From: Nodosilinea sp. WJT8-NPBG4
GTDB taxonomy: Bacteria > Cyanobacteriota > Cyanobacteriia > Phormidesmidales > Phormidesmidaceae
Assembly: GCA_019359285.1 (NCBI GenBank)
Contig: JAHHHQ010000051.1
Location: 1 to 64,000, forward strand
Length of the DNA: 64,000 nucleotides
Direction: 5' to 3'
In this document: positions 51,546 to 59,768 of the stretch, piece after piece
Layout of the letters: every line of letters begins with the position of its first letter
How positions within the stretch are numbered: the stretch's first letter is position 1
Notes under the pieces: generated by a model
What the model was told of the DNA's origin: nothing
The model's database searches: none
The model's input: only the letters and a program-made list of their open reading frames with translations
Program-made: the position numbers and the translations under genes

Positions 51546-53933
51546 TCACTGTGCTGGCGTAGCCCCATAACAACGCAGTCGCAGCATTAAGGCATCACGA
51601 CCGGCAGGATCTTGCAAAGCTTGAGCGACTTGCAGCGATTGCTGCTCCTGACCAATCTGAGCATATTTCAGCGCGATCGCCGCCAACAAGCTGCCTCGAT
51701 CTTGCTCATCTTCAACTGTTAACGGATTCTCACCACCTCGAACGTTAACGGTCTGCGATTCCTCCCCAGGAATGGTTTGCGCCATTTGGAAGGCCTGAGC
51801 CAAAGCACTTGCCGCTTGCGATCGCTGACTCAGCTGGGTGTAGCGATCGGCAATTTTAAGCAGCAGGGTTGTTTTAGTGGCTGGGTCGTCCAAACGGTTC
51901 AGCGTGGCGAGTGCAGTTGATATATCCCCGCCCTCGATTGCGGCGGCGATCGCATCGGCGATAGCGGCCGCACGACGCACGGGTGCATCAAGAATAGCGT
52001 CCGTCACCTGAATCGCGGCCTGATGTTGATTTGCAGCAGAAAATTGTGCAGAAATTGCCTGTAGCGTAGAAAGACGACTTTCCTCATCTTCGATCGTTTT
52101 CACCAGCTCAACCGCTTGATTCAAGAGCTGCGTTGCGGCTTCAGGCTGATTGACTCTAAATTGTTCAGCTGCGATCGCCCTGAGTACTTCGGCTTTTTCA
52201 GCGGCAGAATCAATTGTGTTGGCTAGCCGAATGGATTGCTTGAACAGTTCAGTTGCCGGATCAATTTGCTGAGCAACAAGCTGAATTTGGGCCGCAACAA
52301 CCGCAAAAACTTGAGCCTGAAAGCCAGGATCAACATTTTGCTGGGCAATGGCTTGAGCGCGATCAAAATCTCCAGCCTCGGCAAAACCGCGAGCAATTTG
52401 CAAAAATAAGCGATCGCGCCACTCAACATAGGTTGGTGGAATGGCCTGCGTAATTTTCAGGGCATCATCGTAGCGGTTAGCAGCAATCGCTTGATTGGCA
52501 AGCTGGGTTAGATTCTGAGCGCGACTATACGATACGGATGTCTGTTCTGGTTCTTCTGCAAGATCCACCGTCTGCACCACCTGCAACGCCAGATCATAAT
52601 GTCCGCTCTGCACCGCCTGATCAATCAACTGCTGTCTGACAAGGTTGCGGTTACTGAGGTCTGCGATCGCGGCAATGTTTTGAACTGCCTGAGTTAAGGT
52701 GGCTTGAGCGCGCTCGGTCTGTCCGGCTTCGGCATAGAGCGAGGCGATCGCGCCATACCCGGTTGCTTTCGCCGTTGGGTCGTCAAAATCTCCCAGGAAA
52801 CGCAGGGCATCATCAATTTGCCTCGCTGCGGCATATCGCACAATGATCGCAACAGCTGCCTGCTCCCGTTCGGATGTGGTGCGAGCCCAAGCGCTAATCT
52901 CTAGGGCTTGACCCAACAGTTCGGCGGCGCGATCAGGTTGTCTGGCTTCAGCATACCTACCAGCGATCGCACCGAGAATGATCGCTCTCTGGTCATCCGC
53001 CGGTATATCTAAGGCGATCGAAACAGCGCGATCGAGTAGTCTAACTTGATTGAGTTGTCCACCCGGATTGACTTGTCCAGCTTTCAAGTATTCATCGATC
53101 ACAGCGATCATGGCGATGGACTGGTAGTAAGGAGCATCCTCAATCTGCTGCGCGACTTGCAGGGCGCGATCCGGTTCGCCAAGCTGAGCGTAGAGTCGAG
53201 CGATTGGCTCTAGCGACCGTGCCCTGCGGTTGACATCGGGATAGGTGGCAGCTTGAGCAAACTGAAGCGACTGCGCCACGATAGGAACAGCCAGTTGCGG
53301 TTGACGAATCGCCATATAAACCTGGGCGATGTCGGTCAGCGCCTTGGTTTGAAACTCTGCGCCGCGAATCAACCGGCTGGCTTGCAAGGCCTGAGCCAAA
53401 ACGGGTTGAGCTTGCTGCGGCTGCTCCAAAACGCCGTAGTAACGGGCGATCGAGGTAAGAGTTCGAGTTTTTATGGCACTGTAGCCGCTGCTTAAGCTCT
53501 GCGTGACCTGCACCGCCTGCGGCAAAACGGCGGCAACCTGCTGCTGCTGCGGTGGATTAGCCTGATTGACCAGTTGCTCTATCAGACTACGATCGGCACT
53601 ACCTTCATAGCTGTTGATAATCTGATCAAGCAGTGTAACTTTGGCTGCAACATCCTCCACCTGCCCGATCGCTTCAAACGCTTGAGTTAGGGCGATCGCT
53701 GCTGCCTCGGTCTGCCTATCATTGATATGCTGCCGCGCCTGATCAACCAGTCCATTTGCGACAGACTGCTCCAACAGAGCAAGCTCCGTTGCACAATCGA
53801 TCGCACTGCTCTCGGTCGGAATTACTGCTGGGACAGTAGCTTGACTAATTTGAACGGCCACAGCAGCCGGACAAAGCGCCACTAAACACACGACAGCACT
53901 CAGCGTTTTCAACCCTTGAGAAAACAGAAACAT
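51546..53933 (-). CDS. Exported TPR-like helical-repeat protein (gene B)
   Basis: About 795 residues from ATG 53933 (a TTG at 53981 would add 16). Signal peptide LKTLSAVVCLVALCPAAVAV. The body is a long series of 35-40-residue helical repeats (IARLYAQLGEPDRALQVAQQ, IAGRYAEARQPDRAAELLGQ, VIVRYAAARQIDDALRFL), a degenerate TPR solenoid, so likely a protein-binding scaffold outside the cytoplasm. Function unknown. The 3' 290 bases and an internal 71 bases are duplicated nearby. Confidence 0.85.
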   Translation of the reverse strand: MFLFSQGLKTLSAVVCLVALCPAAVAVQISQATVPAVIPTESSAIDCATELALLEQSVANGLVDQARQHINDRQTEAAAIALTQAFEAIGQVEDVAAKVTLLDQIINSYEGSADRSLIEQLVNQANPPQQQQVAAVLPQAVQVTQSLSSGYSAIKTRTLTSIARYYGVLEQPQQAQPVLAQALQASRLIRGAEFQTKALTDIAQVYMAIRQPQLAVPIVAQSLQFAQAATYPDVNRRARSLEPIARLYAQLGEPDRALQVAQQIEDAPYYQSIAMIAVIDEYLKAGQVNPGGQLNQVRLLDRAVSIALDIPADDQRAIILGAIAGRYAEARQPDRAAELLGQALEISAWARTTSEREQAAVAIIVRYAAARQIDDALRFLGDFDDPTAKATGYGAIASLYAEAGQTERAQATLTQAVQNIAAIADLSNRNLVRQQLIDQAVQSGHYDLALQVVQTVDLAEEPEQTSVSYSRAQNLTQLANQAIAANRYDDALKITQAIPPTYVEWRDRLFLQIARGFAEAGDFDRAQAIAQQNVDPGFQAQVFAVVAAQIQLVAQQIDPATELFKQSIRLANTIDSAAEKAEVLRAIAAEQFRVNQPEAATQLLNQAVELVKTIEDEESRLSTLQAISAQFSAANQHQAAIQVTDAILDAPVRRAAAIADAIAAAIEGGDISTALATLNRLDDPATKTTLLLKIADRYTQLSQRSQAASALAQAFQMAQTIPGEESQTVNVRGGENPLTVEDEQDRGSLLAAIALKYAQIGQEQQSLQVAQALQDPAGRDALMLRLRCYGATPAQ

Positions 53934-54326
53934 TACAAAACCCTGCGATCGGATGTATAAAGGAAATCTCGAAAAATTCAAAATCTATTGAATACAAGCA
54001 CGAGGAATCAAGGGATTTGGATTACATGATTTGAAAACAAGACGAATGAGTCGAGGTGCCCTAACTATAATTGACGTATTTGCGATCGCAGCCATGGCTA
54101 TGTTTGTGCCAGTTATCTGTTTGGAACGATAGACTTAGTAACCCAAGCCGCTATATTTAAGCTCTGCCGCAAAAGCTATTGAAGAAGTGCTTGAATACCT
54201 AACTTCTAAAGTAACCGAAGCAAAATTCTCGACGACTTCCTGATCTAACGCGAGAAGATCTAAAGGACTGCATCGCCTATGCTGCGATCGCGATCGCCGG
54301 TGCCGAATAGTATGAGGAGCGAGCCA
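53934..54326. other. Gene-free stretch between gene B and arr
   Basis: AT-rich, no gene recognised. GAGGAG at 54314-54319 is the ribosome binding site for arr. Confidence 0.5.
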
Positions 54327-54743
54327 ATGGCAGCTATCGACGACCTAAATTCGCAGCGTTTTTACCACGGCACAAAGGCCGACCTCAAGCCAGGCGACCT
54401 AATCGTGCCCGGCTATAGCTCTAACTACGGCAAGCGGAAGAAAGCAGCCTATGTCTATCTGACCGCCACCTTAGATGCGGCCATCTGGGGGGCCGAGCTA
54501 GCCCTCGGCGAAGCACCCGGCAGAATCTACATCGTAGAACCGACCGGCTCAATTGAAGATGACCCCAATCTGACCGACAAGAAATTCCCCGGCAATCCAA
54601 CTAAGTCCTACCGCACCCGCGATCCGATTCGAGTCACGGGCGAGGTCACCGATTGGCAGGGGCACCCCCCCGAACAGCTCAAAGCCATGCAAGACAACAT
54701 TGAGCGGCTTAGGCAGCTTGGTATTGAGGCGATCGAAGACTGA
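54327..54743 (+). CDS. arr: Rifampin ADP-ribosyltransferase (Arr)-like
   Basis: 138 residues from ATG 54327, after GAGGAG with seven-base spacing; the frame is open from 54279. FYHGTKADLKPGDLIVPGY with the NAD-binding His, YVYLTATLDAAIWGAELA, IYIVEPTGSIEDDPNLTDKK, and the C-terminal DWQGHPPEQLKAMQDN match Arr enzymes closely in order and length. Arr transfers ADP-ribose from NAD to a rifamycin hydroxyl; environmental homologues may have other targets. Confidence 0.93.
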   Translation: MAAIDDLNSQRFYHGTKADLKPGDLIVPGYSSNYGKRKKAAYVYLTATLDAAIWGAELALGEAPGRIYIVEPTGSIEDDPNLTDKKFPGNPTKSYRTRDPIRVTGEVTDWQGHPPEQLKAMQDNIERLRQLGIEAIED

Positions 54744-54753
54744 GTTTCTTCAA

Positions 54754-54842
54754 ATTGAATGAAGCGCCAGCGCAACCTAAACTTCCTAATGGTTTCCTTG
54801 CCAAACAATCTAATCCTAGGCGCACGAGTTCCTGTACTCAGC
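54754..54842. repeat. Dispersed 110-bp repeat type 2, copy D (divergent, shorter)
   Basis: ttgaatgaagcgccagcgca, acctaaacttcctaatggtt, caatctaatcctaggcgcac; aligned to copies A-C but more degenerate and lacking the end. Confidence 0.7.
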
Positions 54843-54919
54843 GTGGTGTATTACAAACCCAGTTTGCAGTTAGTTGAAACGTTATACTGCTCAAATATCA
54901 AGGCCATTTAACGCACGGA

Positions 54920-55618
54920 ATGAGAAAAGCTGACCGTCTTTTTCAATTAGTAAACCTTATTAGATCTCACCAACCCATTACAGCAGATCGCTTGGCTGAG
55001 CGGATTGGTGTTTCCGTGCGTACGATTTACCGCTATATCGATGATCTTTCCTTGAGCGGCATTCCGGTTTATGGCGAACCTGGCGTCGGTTATGCCCTCC
55101 ATGAAGACTTTGAGCTGCCGCCCCTGACGCTAACTCAAGACGAGATTGCCGCTTTGATGTTGGGTGTCGAGATGCTATCGAAATCGACCGGAACCGACCT
55201 AGCAGCAGCAGCAAAAACGCTGTTGAGCAAAATTGGAGCCGTGTTGCCGTCAAGCAGCTTTGATCCGACTCGCACACCGGTTCGGGCACTGGGCGAGATT
55301 CTAAACGACCAAAGCTTAAAACACTGGAACGACTTTTATCAGAGCATTCAACAGCAGCAAGCCGTCAAAATTACGTATTTAAGCTTGAATGAGCAACTGT
55401 CTCAAAGGGTTGTTTTCCCGCTGGGACTATTTTACTGGGGTGAGAAATGGACCGTTGGCACCTGGTGCATCCTCAGAAAAGCATATAGAGATTTCCGGGT
55501 CGATCGCATCCAACAGCTCGATTTTGCTTTAGATGCTGAACGTCCAGACCAGGAGATCAGTCTTGACCTTTACACAGAGTTTCAGCTGGAGCGAATAAAA
55601 TCATCCGGCTTCCAGTGA
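54920..55618 (+). CDS. WYL-domain transcriptional regulator (YafY-type)
   Basis: 232 residues. N-terminal winged HTH (FQLVNLIRSHQPITADRLAE, VSVRTIYRYIDDLSLSGIPVY) and a WYL domain (about 140-215; here FYWGEKWTVGTWCILRKAYRDFRVDR) that usually senses a small or nucleic-acid ligand. Lies 69 bases upstream of the Rieske oxygenase on the same strand and may regulate it. Confidence 0.92.
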   Translation: MRKADRLFQLVNLIRSHQPITADRLAERIGVSVRTIYRYIDDLSLSGIPVYGEPGVGYALHEDFELPPLTLTQDEIAALMLGVEMLSKSTGTDLAAAAKTLLSKIGAVLPSSSFDPTRTPVRALGEILNDQSLKHWNDFYQSIQQQQAVKITYLSLNEQLSQRVVFPLGLFYWGEKWTVGTWCILRKAYRDFRVDRIQQLDFALDAERPDQEISLDLYTEFQLERIKSSGFQ

Positions 55619-55687
55619 CAGAACGCTGTCAGGAGCAGAACCTTATGCTGGGTAGCGCCCAAGAATTTTTGAGGAGCTACTTTAGCT

Positions 55688-56656
55688 GTGTTTGAAATGT
55701 TTCCCAACTTCTGGACTCCCGTATTGCCTGTTGTCGACATTGGACCAGCTCCCCTTGCGGTTGAATTAGCTGGCGAATCACTAGTTCTATTCCGTCATTC
55801 AGCCGATCAGTTTGCGGCCTTCCTAGATCGTTGTCCCCATCGTGGTGTGCCTCTCTCCCGCGGGCAAGTCACAGAAGACGGCTGCCTTGAATGCCCCTAC
55901 CATGGCTGGCGCTTTGCCTCAGATGGTGCCTGTACCCATGTTCCGTTTAACTCACTTAACCCAGCCCAACGCTCAAAACTGTCGGCCACGAGGTTGCCGA
56001 CTAGGGTGATCGCAGGGATGCTGTGGGTCTTTACAGGAACCGAAAACGTGCCGGAGCCACAGCTGCCCTCAAGCCTATTAGAACCAAACGATCGCTACGT
56101 GATTCACCATGAGGTTTGGAACGCTCATTGGACAAGAGCGATCGACATCTCGCTAGACTACCTCCACATCCCTTTTGTCCATCGAGATTCATTTGGCAGC
56201 GAATTTCACGACCCAGCCCACCAAAATGCGATCGCAAAGATCAACATCACTACGACAGCAGACGGTATGACCGTCACAAACCAACTCAGCACCTTGCCCT
56301 ACGGGGTTGAGATTGATTGGCACCAACCCAACAACGTTGTTCTCAAACTAGATCTAGGTGGCCTGCCCCTGCGTCCCCATCTGTTTGCGATTCCCATCAA
56401 TGCCCAGCAAATGCGATTTATGCAGGTTGCTCTACCCAACCTTGGAGTCGATCAGAGTAACTTCGATTTTGATCAGTTCTTTGCTGCCTCTCTCGACGAT
56501 CGCATAATGGTTGAGTCACAAACTGGTGAAGTTCCTAATACAAACGAAGGCTGTCATGTGCCTACTGATGAACCTTCGTTGAGGTTTCGTCGTTGGTACT
56601 ACCGCACCGTGAAATATAAAAGAACGGAGGCTATTCAAGGCGCGATCGCTGCTTGA
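55688..56656 (+). CDS. Rieske 2Fe-2S aromatic ring-hydroxylating oxygenase, alpha subunit-like
   Basis: 322 residues. Rieske domain: CPHRGVPLSR and CPYHGWRF supply two Cys and two His. The C-terminal catalytic domain has a mononuclear-iron 2-His-1-carboxylate candidate in DISLDYLHIPFVHRD (HxxxxH with a following Asp/Glu region). It hydroxylates or demethylates an unknown substrate and needs a reductase, not present here. GTG 55688 or ATG 55697 may start it. Confidence 0.9.
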   Translation: MFEMFPNFWTPVLPVVDIGPAPLAVELAGESLVLFRHSADQFAAFLDRCPHRGVPLSRGQVTEDGCLECPYHGWRFASDGACTHVPFNSLNPAQRSKLSATRLPTRVIAGMLWVFTGTENVPEPQLPSSLLEPNDRYVIHHEVWNAHWTRAIDISLDYLHIPFVHRDSFGSEFHDPAHQNAIAKINITTTADGMTVTNQLSTLPYGVEIDWHQPNNVVLKLDLGGLPLRPHLFAIPINAQQMRFMQVALPNLGVDQSNFDFDQFFAASLDDRIMVESQTGEVPNTNEGCHVPTDEPSLRFRRWYYRTVKYKRTEAIQGAIAA

Positions 56657-56773
56657 TGAGATTCAGCACAACAATCTAGTCAGAGCAGACATGCAGAATC
56701 TTTTCGTCTAGCATCTAAATGCTCTCGATGGTTAAAAAGCAAAGCTATTGCCGGGTTCAGTTCTGTAGAGTTA

Positions 56774-57271
56774 TTGACACATACAGCATCAGTGATTGAG
56801 ATCAGACCCATCCAGCAACATCAGACTGAACAAGCCAAGCAAATCGTCACGACGGTTTGCTTGGAGGTTTGGCGAGACATTTTGACCGAGAAGGAGTTAA
56901 AGCACTATGACCCTATGTCTGACATTGAGCATGTGCGATCGCACTATTTTGACAATGGCGGTTTGTTCTTAGTCTTAATAGATAACGAGCAGGTTGTAGG
57001 GACTGGGGCAATCCGAAAACTGAACGATGAAGGTTGCGAACTTAAGCGCATGTGGTTTCTCAAAGAATATCGAGGACAAGGGCGGGGGTGGAGAATGGCT
57101 CAGAGGCTTTTTGATTTTGCCAAACAAACAGGCTACCAGAAGGTGAGACTAGACCTTGTCGATGAGGAGCGCCAATTACAGGCAATCAAACTTTATAAAA
57201 AACTGGGCTTTTACTCAATTGACAGATATAACGATGGTCCATGCAATATATTCATGGAGAAACTTTTGTAG
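56774..57271 (+). CDS. GNAT family N-acetyltransferase
   Basis: 165 residues from TTG (GTG 56792 is an alternative). VVGTGAIRKLNDEGCELKRM, then the acetyl-CoA motif WFLKEYRGQGRGWRMAQRLF and the C-terminal LYKKLGFYSIDRYN. A MarR-free stand-alone acetyltransferase of unknown substrate. AT-richer than its downstream neighbour. Confidence 0.88.
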   Translation: MTHTASVIEIRPIQQHQTEQAKQIVTTVCLEVWRDILTEKELKHYDPMSDIEHVRSHYFDNGGLFLVLIDNEQVVGTGAIRKLNDEGCELKRMWFLKEYRGQGRGWRMAQRLFDFAKQTGYQKVRLDLVDEERQLQAIKLYKKLGFYSIDRYNDGPCNIFMEKLL

Positions 57272-57430
57272 CAGCGCCTTTTATTCAAGAGCACTTGTAA
57301 TATGATCGCGATTTAACCACCGATAGCAACAGACGGACGCAGACTCCTGGTACTTATGCCGCCGTTGAATCGGGTCGTTAGACATTATCCATATGGGGCG
57401 AAACCCAGCTACACACATTCTGGTGGCTAG

Positions 57431-58483
57431 ATGGTGAACAAAATCCGCGTTGGGCTGATTGGCTATGGCATGGCGGCTCGCACCTTCCATCTGCCAGTTA
57501 TTCAGTCAGTTCCTCACCTGAAGCTAACGAAAATTGTGACGCGCCACCGAGACCCCTCCCTCGATCGCGACCCGTCAATCGAGGTGGTGCAAGACGCCGC
57601 CACCCTCCTGCAAGACGAAGCGATTGACCTAGTCGTAATTGCGACCCCCAACCGCTCCCATTTCGACTTGGCCAGCCAGTCTTTACTCGCCAACAAACAC
57701 GTTGTGGTCGAAAAGCCATTCACCACGTCGTCGGCCCAGGCCCAGCAGTTGATCGATCTTGCCCGCAGGCAAAACCGACTGATCAGCGTCCACCACAACC
57801 GCCGGTGGGACGGCGACTTCCAGACCGTCAAGCAGCTGTTAGGCACCAATCTCTTGGGTCGATTGGTCGAATACGAGGCCCATTACGATCGCTTCAGAAA
57901 TTTCTCCCGGCCCAACGCCTGGCGAGAAGAAGTAGGCGAGGGCAGCGGCATCCTCTTCGATCTCGGCTCCCACCTGATCGATCAGGCGCAGGTCTTGTTC
58001 GGCCTGCCGCAGATGGTGACTGCCGATCTCAGAGTGCAGCGCGATTTTGCCCAGGCGATCGACAATTTTGATCTAACGCTGCACTACGACGGGCTGAAGG
58101 TGATTCTCAAGGGGGGGATGCTGGTGCGCGGGCCGGAACCCCATTTTATTCTGCACGGCATGGCGGGCTCCTTTGTCAAATATGGCATGGACCCGCAAGA
58201 GGAGGCGCTGAAGCGCGGGCTCACCCCGGCTGAACCCGGCTGGGGCGAGGAACCAAAAGAGCGCTGGGGAACGCTCAATACGCAGGTCGACGGGCTGCAC
58301 GTAGAAGGGCAGGTGGAGACGCTGGCGGGTAGTTATCAGGCCTATTATCAAAACGTAGCCGATGCGATCGCCGAACGCGCCGAGTTGGAGGTTAAGCCCG
58401 AAGAGTCGCGGGACACCATTCGCATCATCGAATTGGCAATGCAAAGTAGCGAACAAAAATGCACGCTTCCCCTCTCTGTGTGA
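57431..58483 (+). CDS. Gfo/Idh/MocA family NAD(P) oxidoreductase
   Basis: 350 residues. Rossmann start VGLIGYGMAARTFHLPVI, the EKPF lysine motif (VVVEKPFTTSSAQAQ), and the C-terminal sheet domain with GSGILFDLGSHLIDQA carrying the catalytic DxGxH-type motif. Close in pattern to YdgJ/YhhX-type members. Acts on an unknown sugar or inositol-like substrate. Monocistronic. Confidence 0.93.
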   Translation: MVNKIRVGLIGYGMAARTFHLPVIQSVPHLKLTKIVTRHRDPSLDRDPSIEVVQDAATLLQDEAIDLVVIATPNRSHFDLASQSLLANKHVVVEKPFTTSSAQAQQLIDLARRQNRLISVHHNRRWDGDFQTVKQLLGTNLLGRLVEYEAHYDRFRNFSRPNAWREEVGEGSGILFDLGSHLIDQAQVLFGLPQMVTADLRVQRDFAQAIDNFDLTLHYDGLKVILKGGMLVRGPEPHFILHGMAGSFVKYGMDPQEEALKRGLTPAEPGWGEEPKERWGTLNTQVDGLHVEGQVETLAGSYQAYYQNVADAIAERAELEVKPEESRDTIRIIELAMQSSEQKCTLPLSV

Positions 58484-58565
58484 ATTGAACCTGGCGGCGG
58501 GAGAGAGCTAGCGCGCGCCATCATCTAGCAAAACTAAACATGAGTGCAGATGGAAAGTGGGAATA

Positions 58566-59360
58566 TTATTTTTTTTCGAAATTATGTCCCAATACCAACT
58601 TCCAGAAGCTAGAAATCCACTCTCGTGGCACAAACCTAGGCAGCGTAGCAAGAATGGGATTGATTGGATTGCCAGGAATCACAATAGGCTCTCGCTTTTC
58701 AAATGCTTTTAAGGCATCTCGTACAACAGTTTCAATCGGCGTATCAAACTTTATAGCCACATCAACCAGGGTCGACGGAAACCCTGCTTCTTGAAAAAAC
58801 TTAACGCCAACTGGTCCTGGGCAAACAGCTAACACATGCACTCCATAGCTGCGGTTCTCTGCCCACAACGCTTCGCTAAAACTGAGGACAAAGGCTTTTG
58901 TTGCCGCATAGATAGAGAAGTAGGGCATAGACTGAAACGCACCCACCGAAGACAGGTTGATGATTCCTCCAGTTCGACGCTGCCGCATTCCAGTCAAAAA
59001 GCGATGGCTCAAATCCACAATTGTCGCAATATTGAGTTGCACCGTTTTAAGCTGGAAATTGCGATCGCTTTCAGCAAAATCACCGTAATCTCCGATTCCA
59101 GCATCGTTGACCAATAGATCGATCGATCGTCCAAGCTTCTGTACAGTTTGAAAGATAATTTCTGTCGCGTCTGGTGCTGTCAAGTCTTGGACGATAACAT
59201 CTACTTGAATTTGGTGTTGATGCTTGAGGGAATTGGCAAGTTCCTGTAATTTGTCCTGGGAACGAGCGATCAGCACAAGATCGGTTTGATGTGCTGCTAG
59301 TTGTTGGGCAAATGCTGCACCAATGCCAGCAGAGGCTCCGGTAATCAAGGCTGTCGTCAT
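58566..59360 (-). CDS. Short-chain dehydrogenase/reductase (SDR)
   Basis: 264 residues. NAD(P) motif TGASAGIGAAFAQQL, NNAG-like VNDAGIGDYG, catalytic Ser (INLSSVGAFQSM) and YxxxK (YAATKAFVLSF), then PGPVGVKFF. Classical SDR of the YqjQ/DltE-like group with the C-terminal VVRDALKAFEK extension. Substrate unknown; convergent with Gfo/Idh gene. Confidence 0.94.
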   Translation of the reverse strand: MTTALITGASAGIGAAFAQQLAAHQTDLVLIARSQDKLQELANSLKHQHQIQVDVIVQDLTAPDATEIIFQTVQKLGRSIDLLVNDAGIGDYGDFAESDRNFQLKTVQLNIATIVDLSHRFLTGMRQRRTGGIINLSSVGAFQSMPYFSIYAATKAFVLSFSEALWAENRSYGVHVLAVCPGPVGVKFFQEAGFPSTLVDVAIKFDTPIETVVRDALKAFEKREPIVIPGNPINPILATLPRFVPREWISSFWKLVLGHNFEKK

Positions 59361-59768
59361 GCAGGTTTATTATTTTACTCTACCAGAGTATATTCGGTTA
59401 AGTTCATAGTCTCTGCATCATTCCGAAGACCTATTACTACGGTATTAAGGGAGTAGTAACGCCGTATCTGTATCTAAACTTGGTTGCGGTGCATAGCGCT
59501 TCGGTGAAGTCTCGAGGGCTGCTTCGTGCCGCTGCACTGACCCGTTAGACCTCAAGGCAAGTAGTGAAATTCATCGAGATGCTAGCTCTACTCTGAATGC
59601 GGCTCAACGGGTTGAAGTCTGGCAGTCCCGTCATTTTTCAGCCGTGAGTCAGGGCTGTAGGCAGCTTTGGTGTCCAGCCTTAAAGTAGAGAGCTGCGCTT
59701 CAAGACGAGTTGAAACGCAGCTCTCATTTCTGCCTCTGACCTCTAGTTGGCGCAGCCTCACGCTAGGG
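59361..59768. other. Gene-free stretch
   Basis: No gene seen over about 400 bases except the hairpin at 59688-59725. Confidence 0.5.
59688..59725 (-). terminator. Hairpin downstream of katG, possible terminator
   Basis: gagagctgcgcttcaa and ttgaaacgcagctctc form a 16-bp nearly perfect stem with a six-base loop, 44 bases past the katG stop. On the minus strand the following T run is weak, so it may be a terminator or an mRNA-stabilising hairpin. Confidence 0.6.

Noticed and set aside
51223..51573. 116-codon minus-strand frame spanning fragments of A and B
   Set aside because: It is a chance fusion: antisense of the A fragment joined to a B fragment at the duplication boundary.
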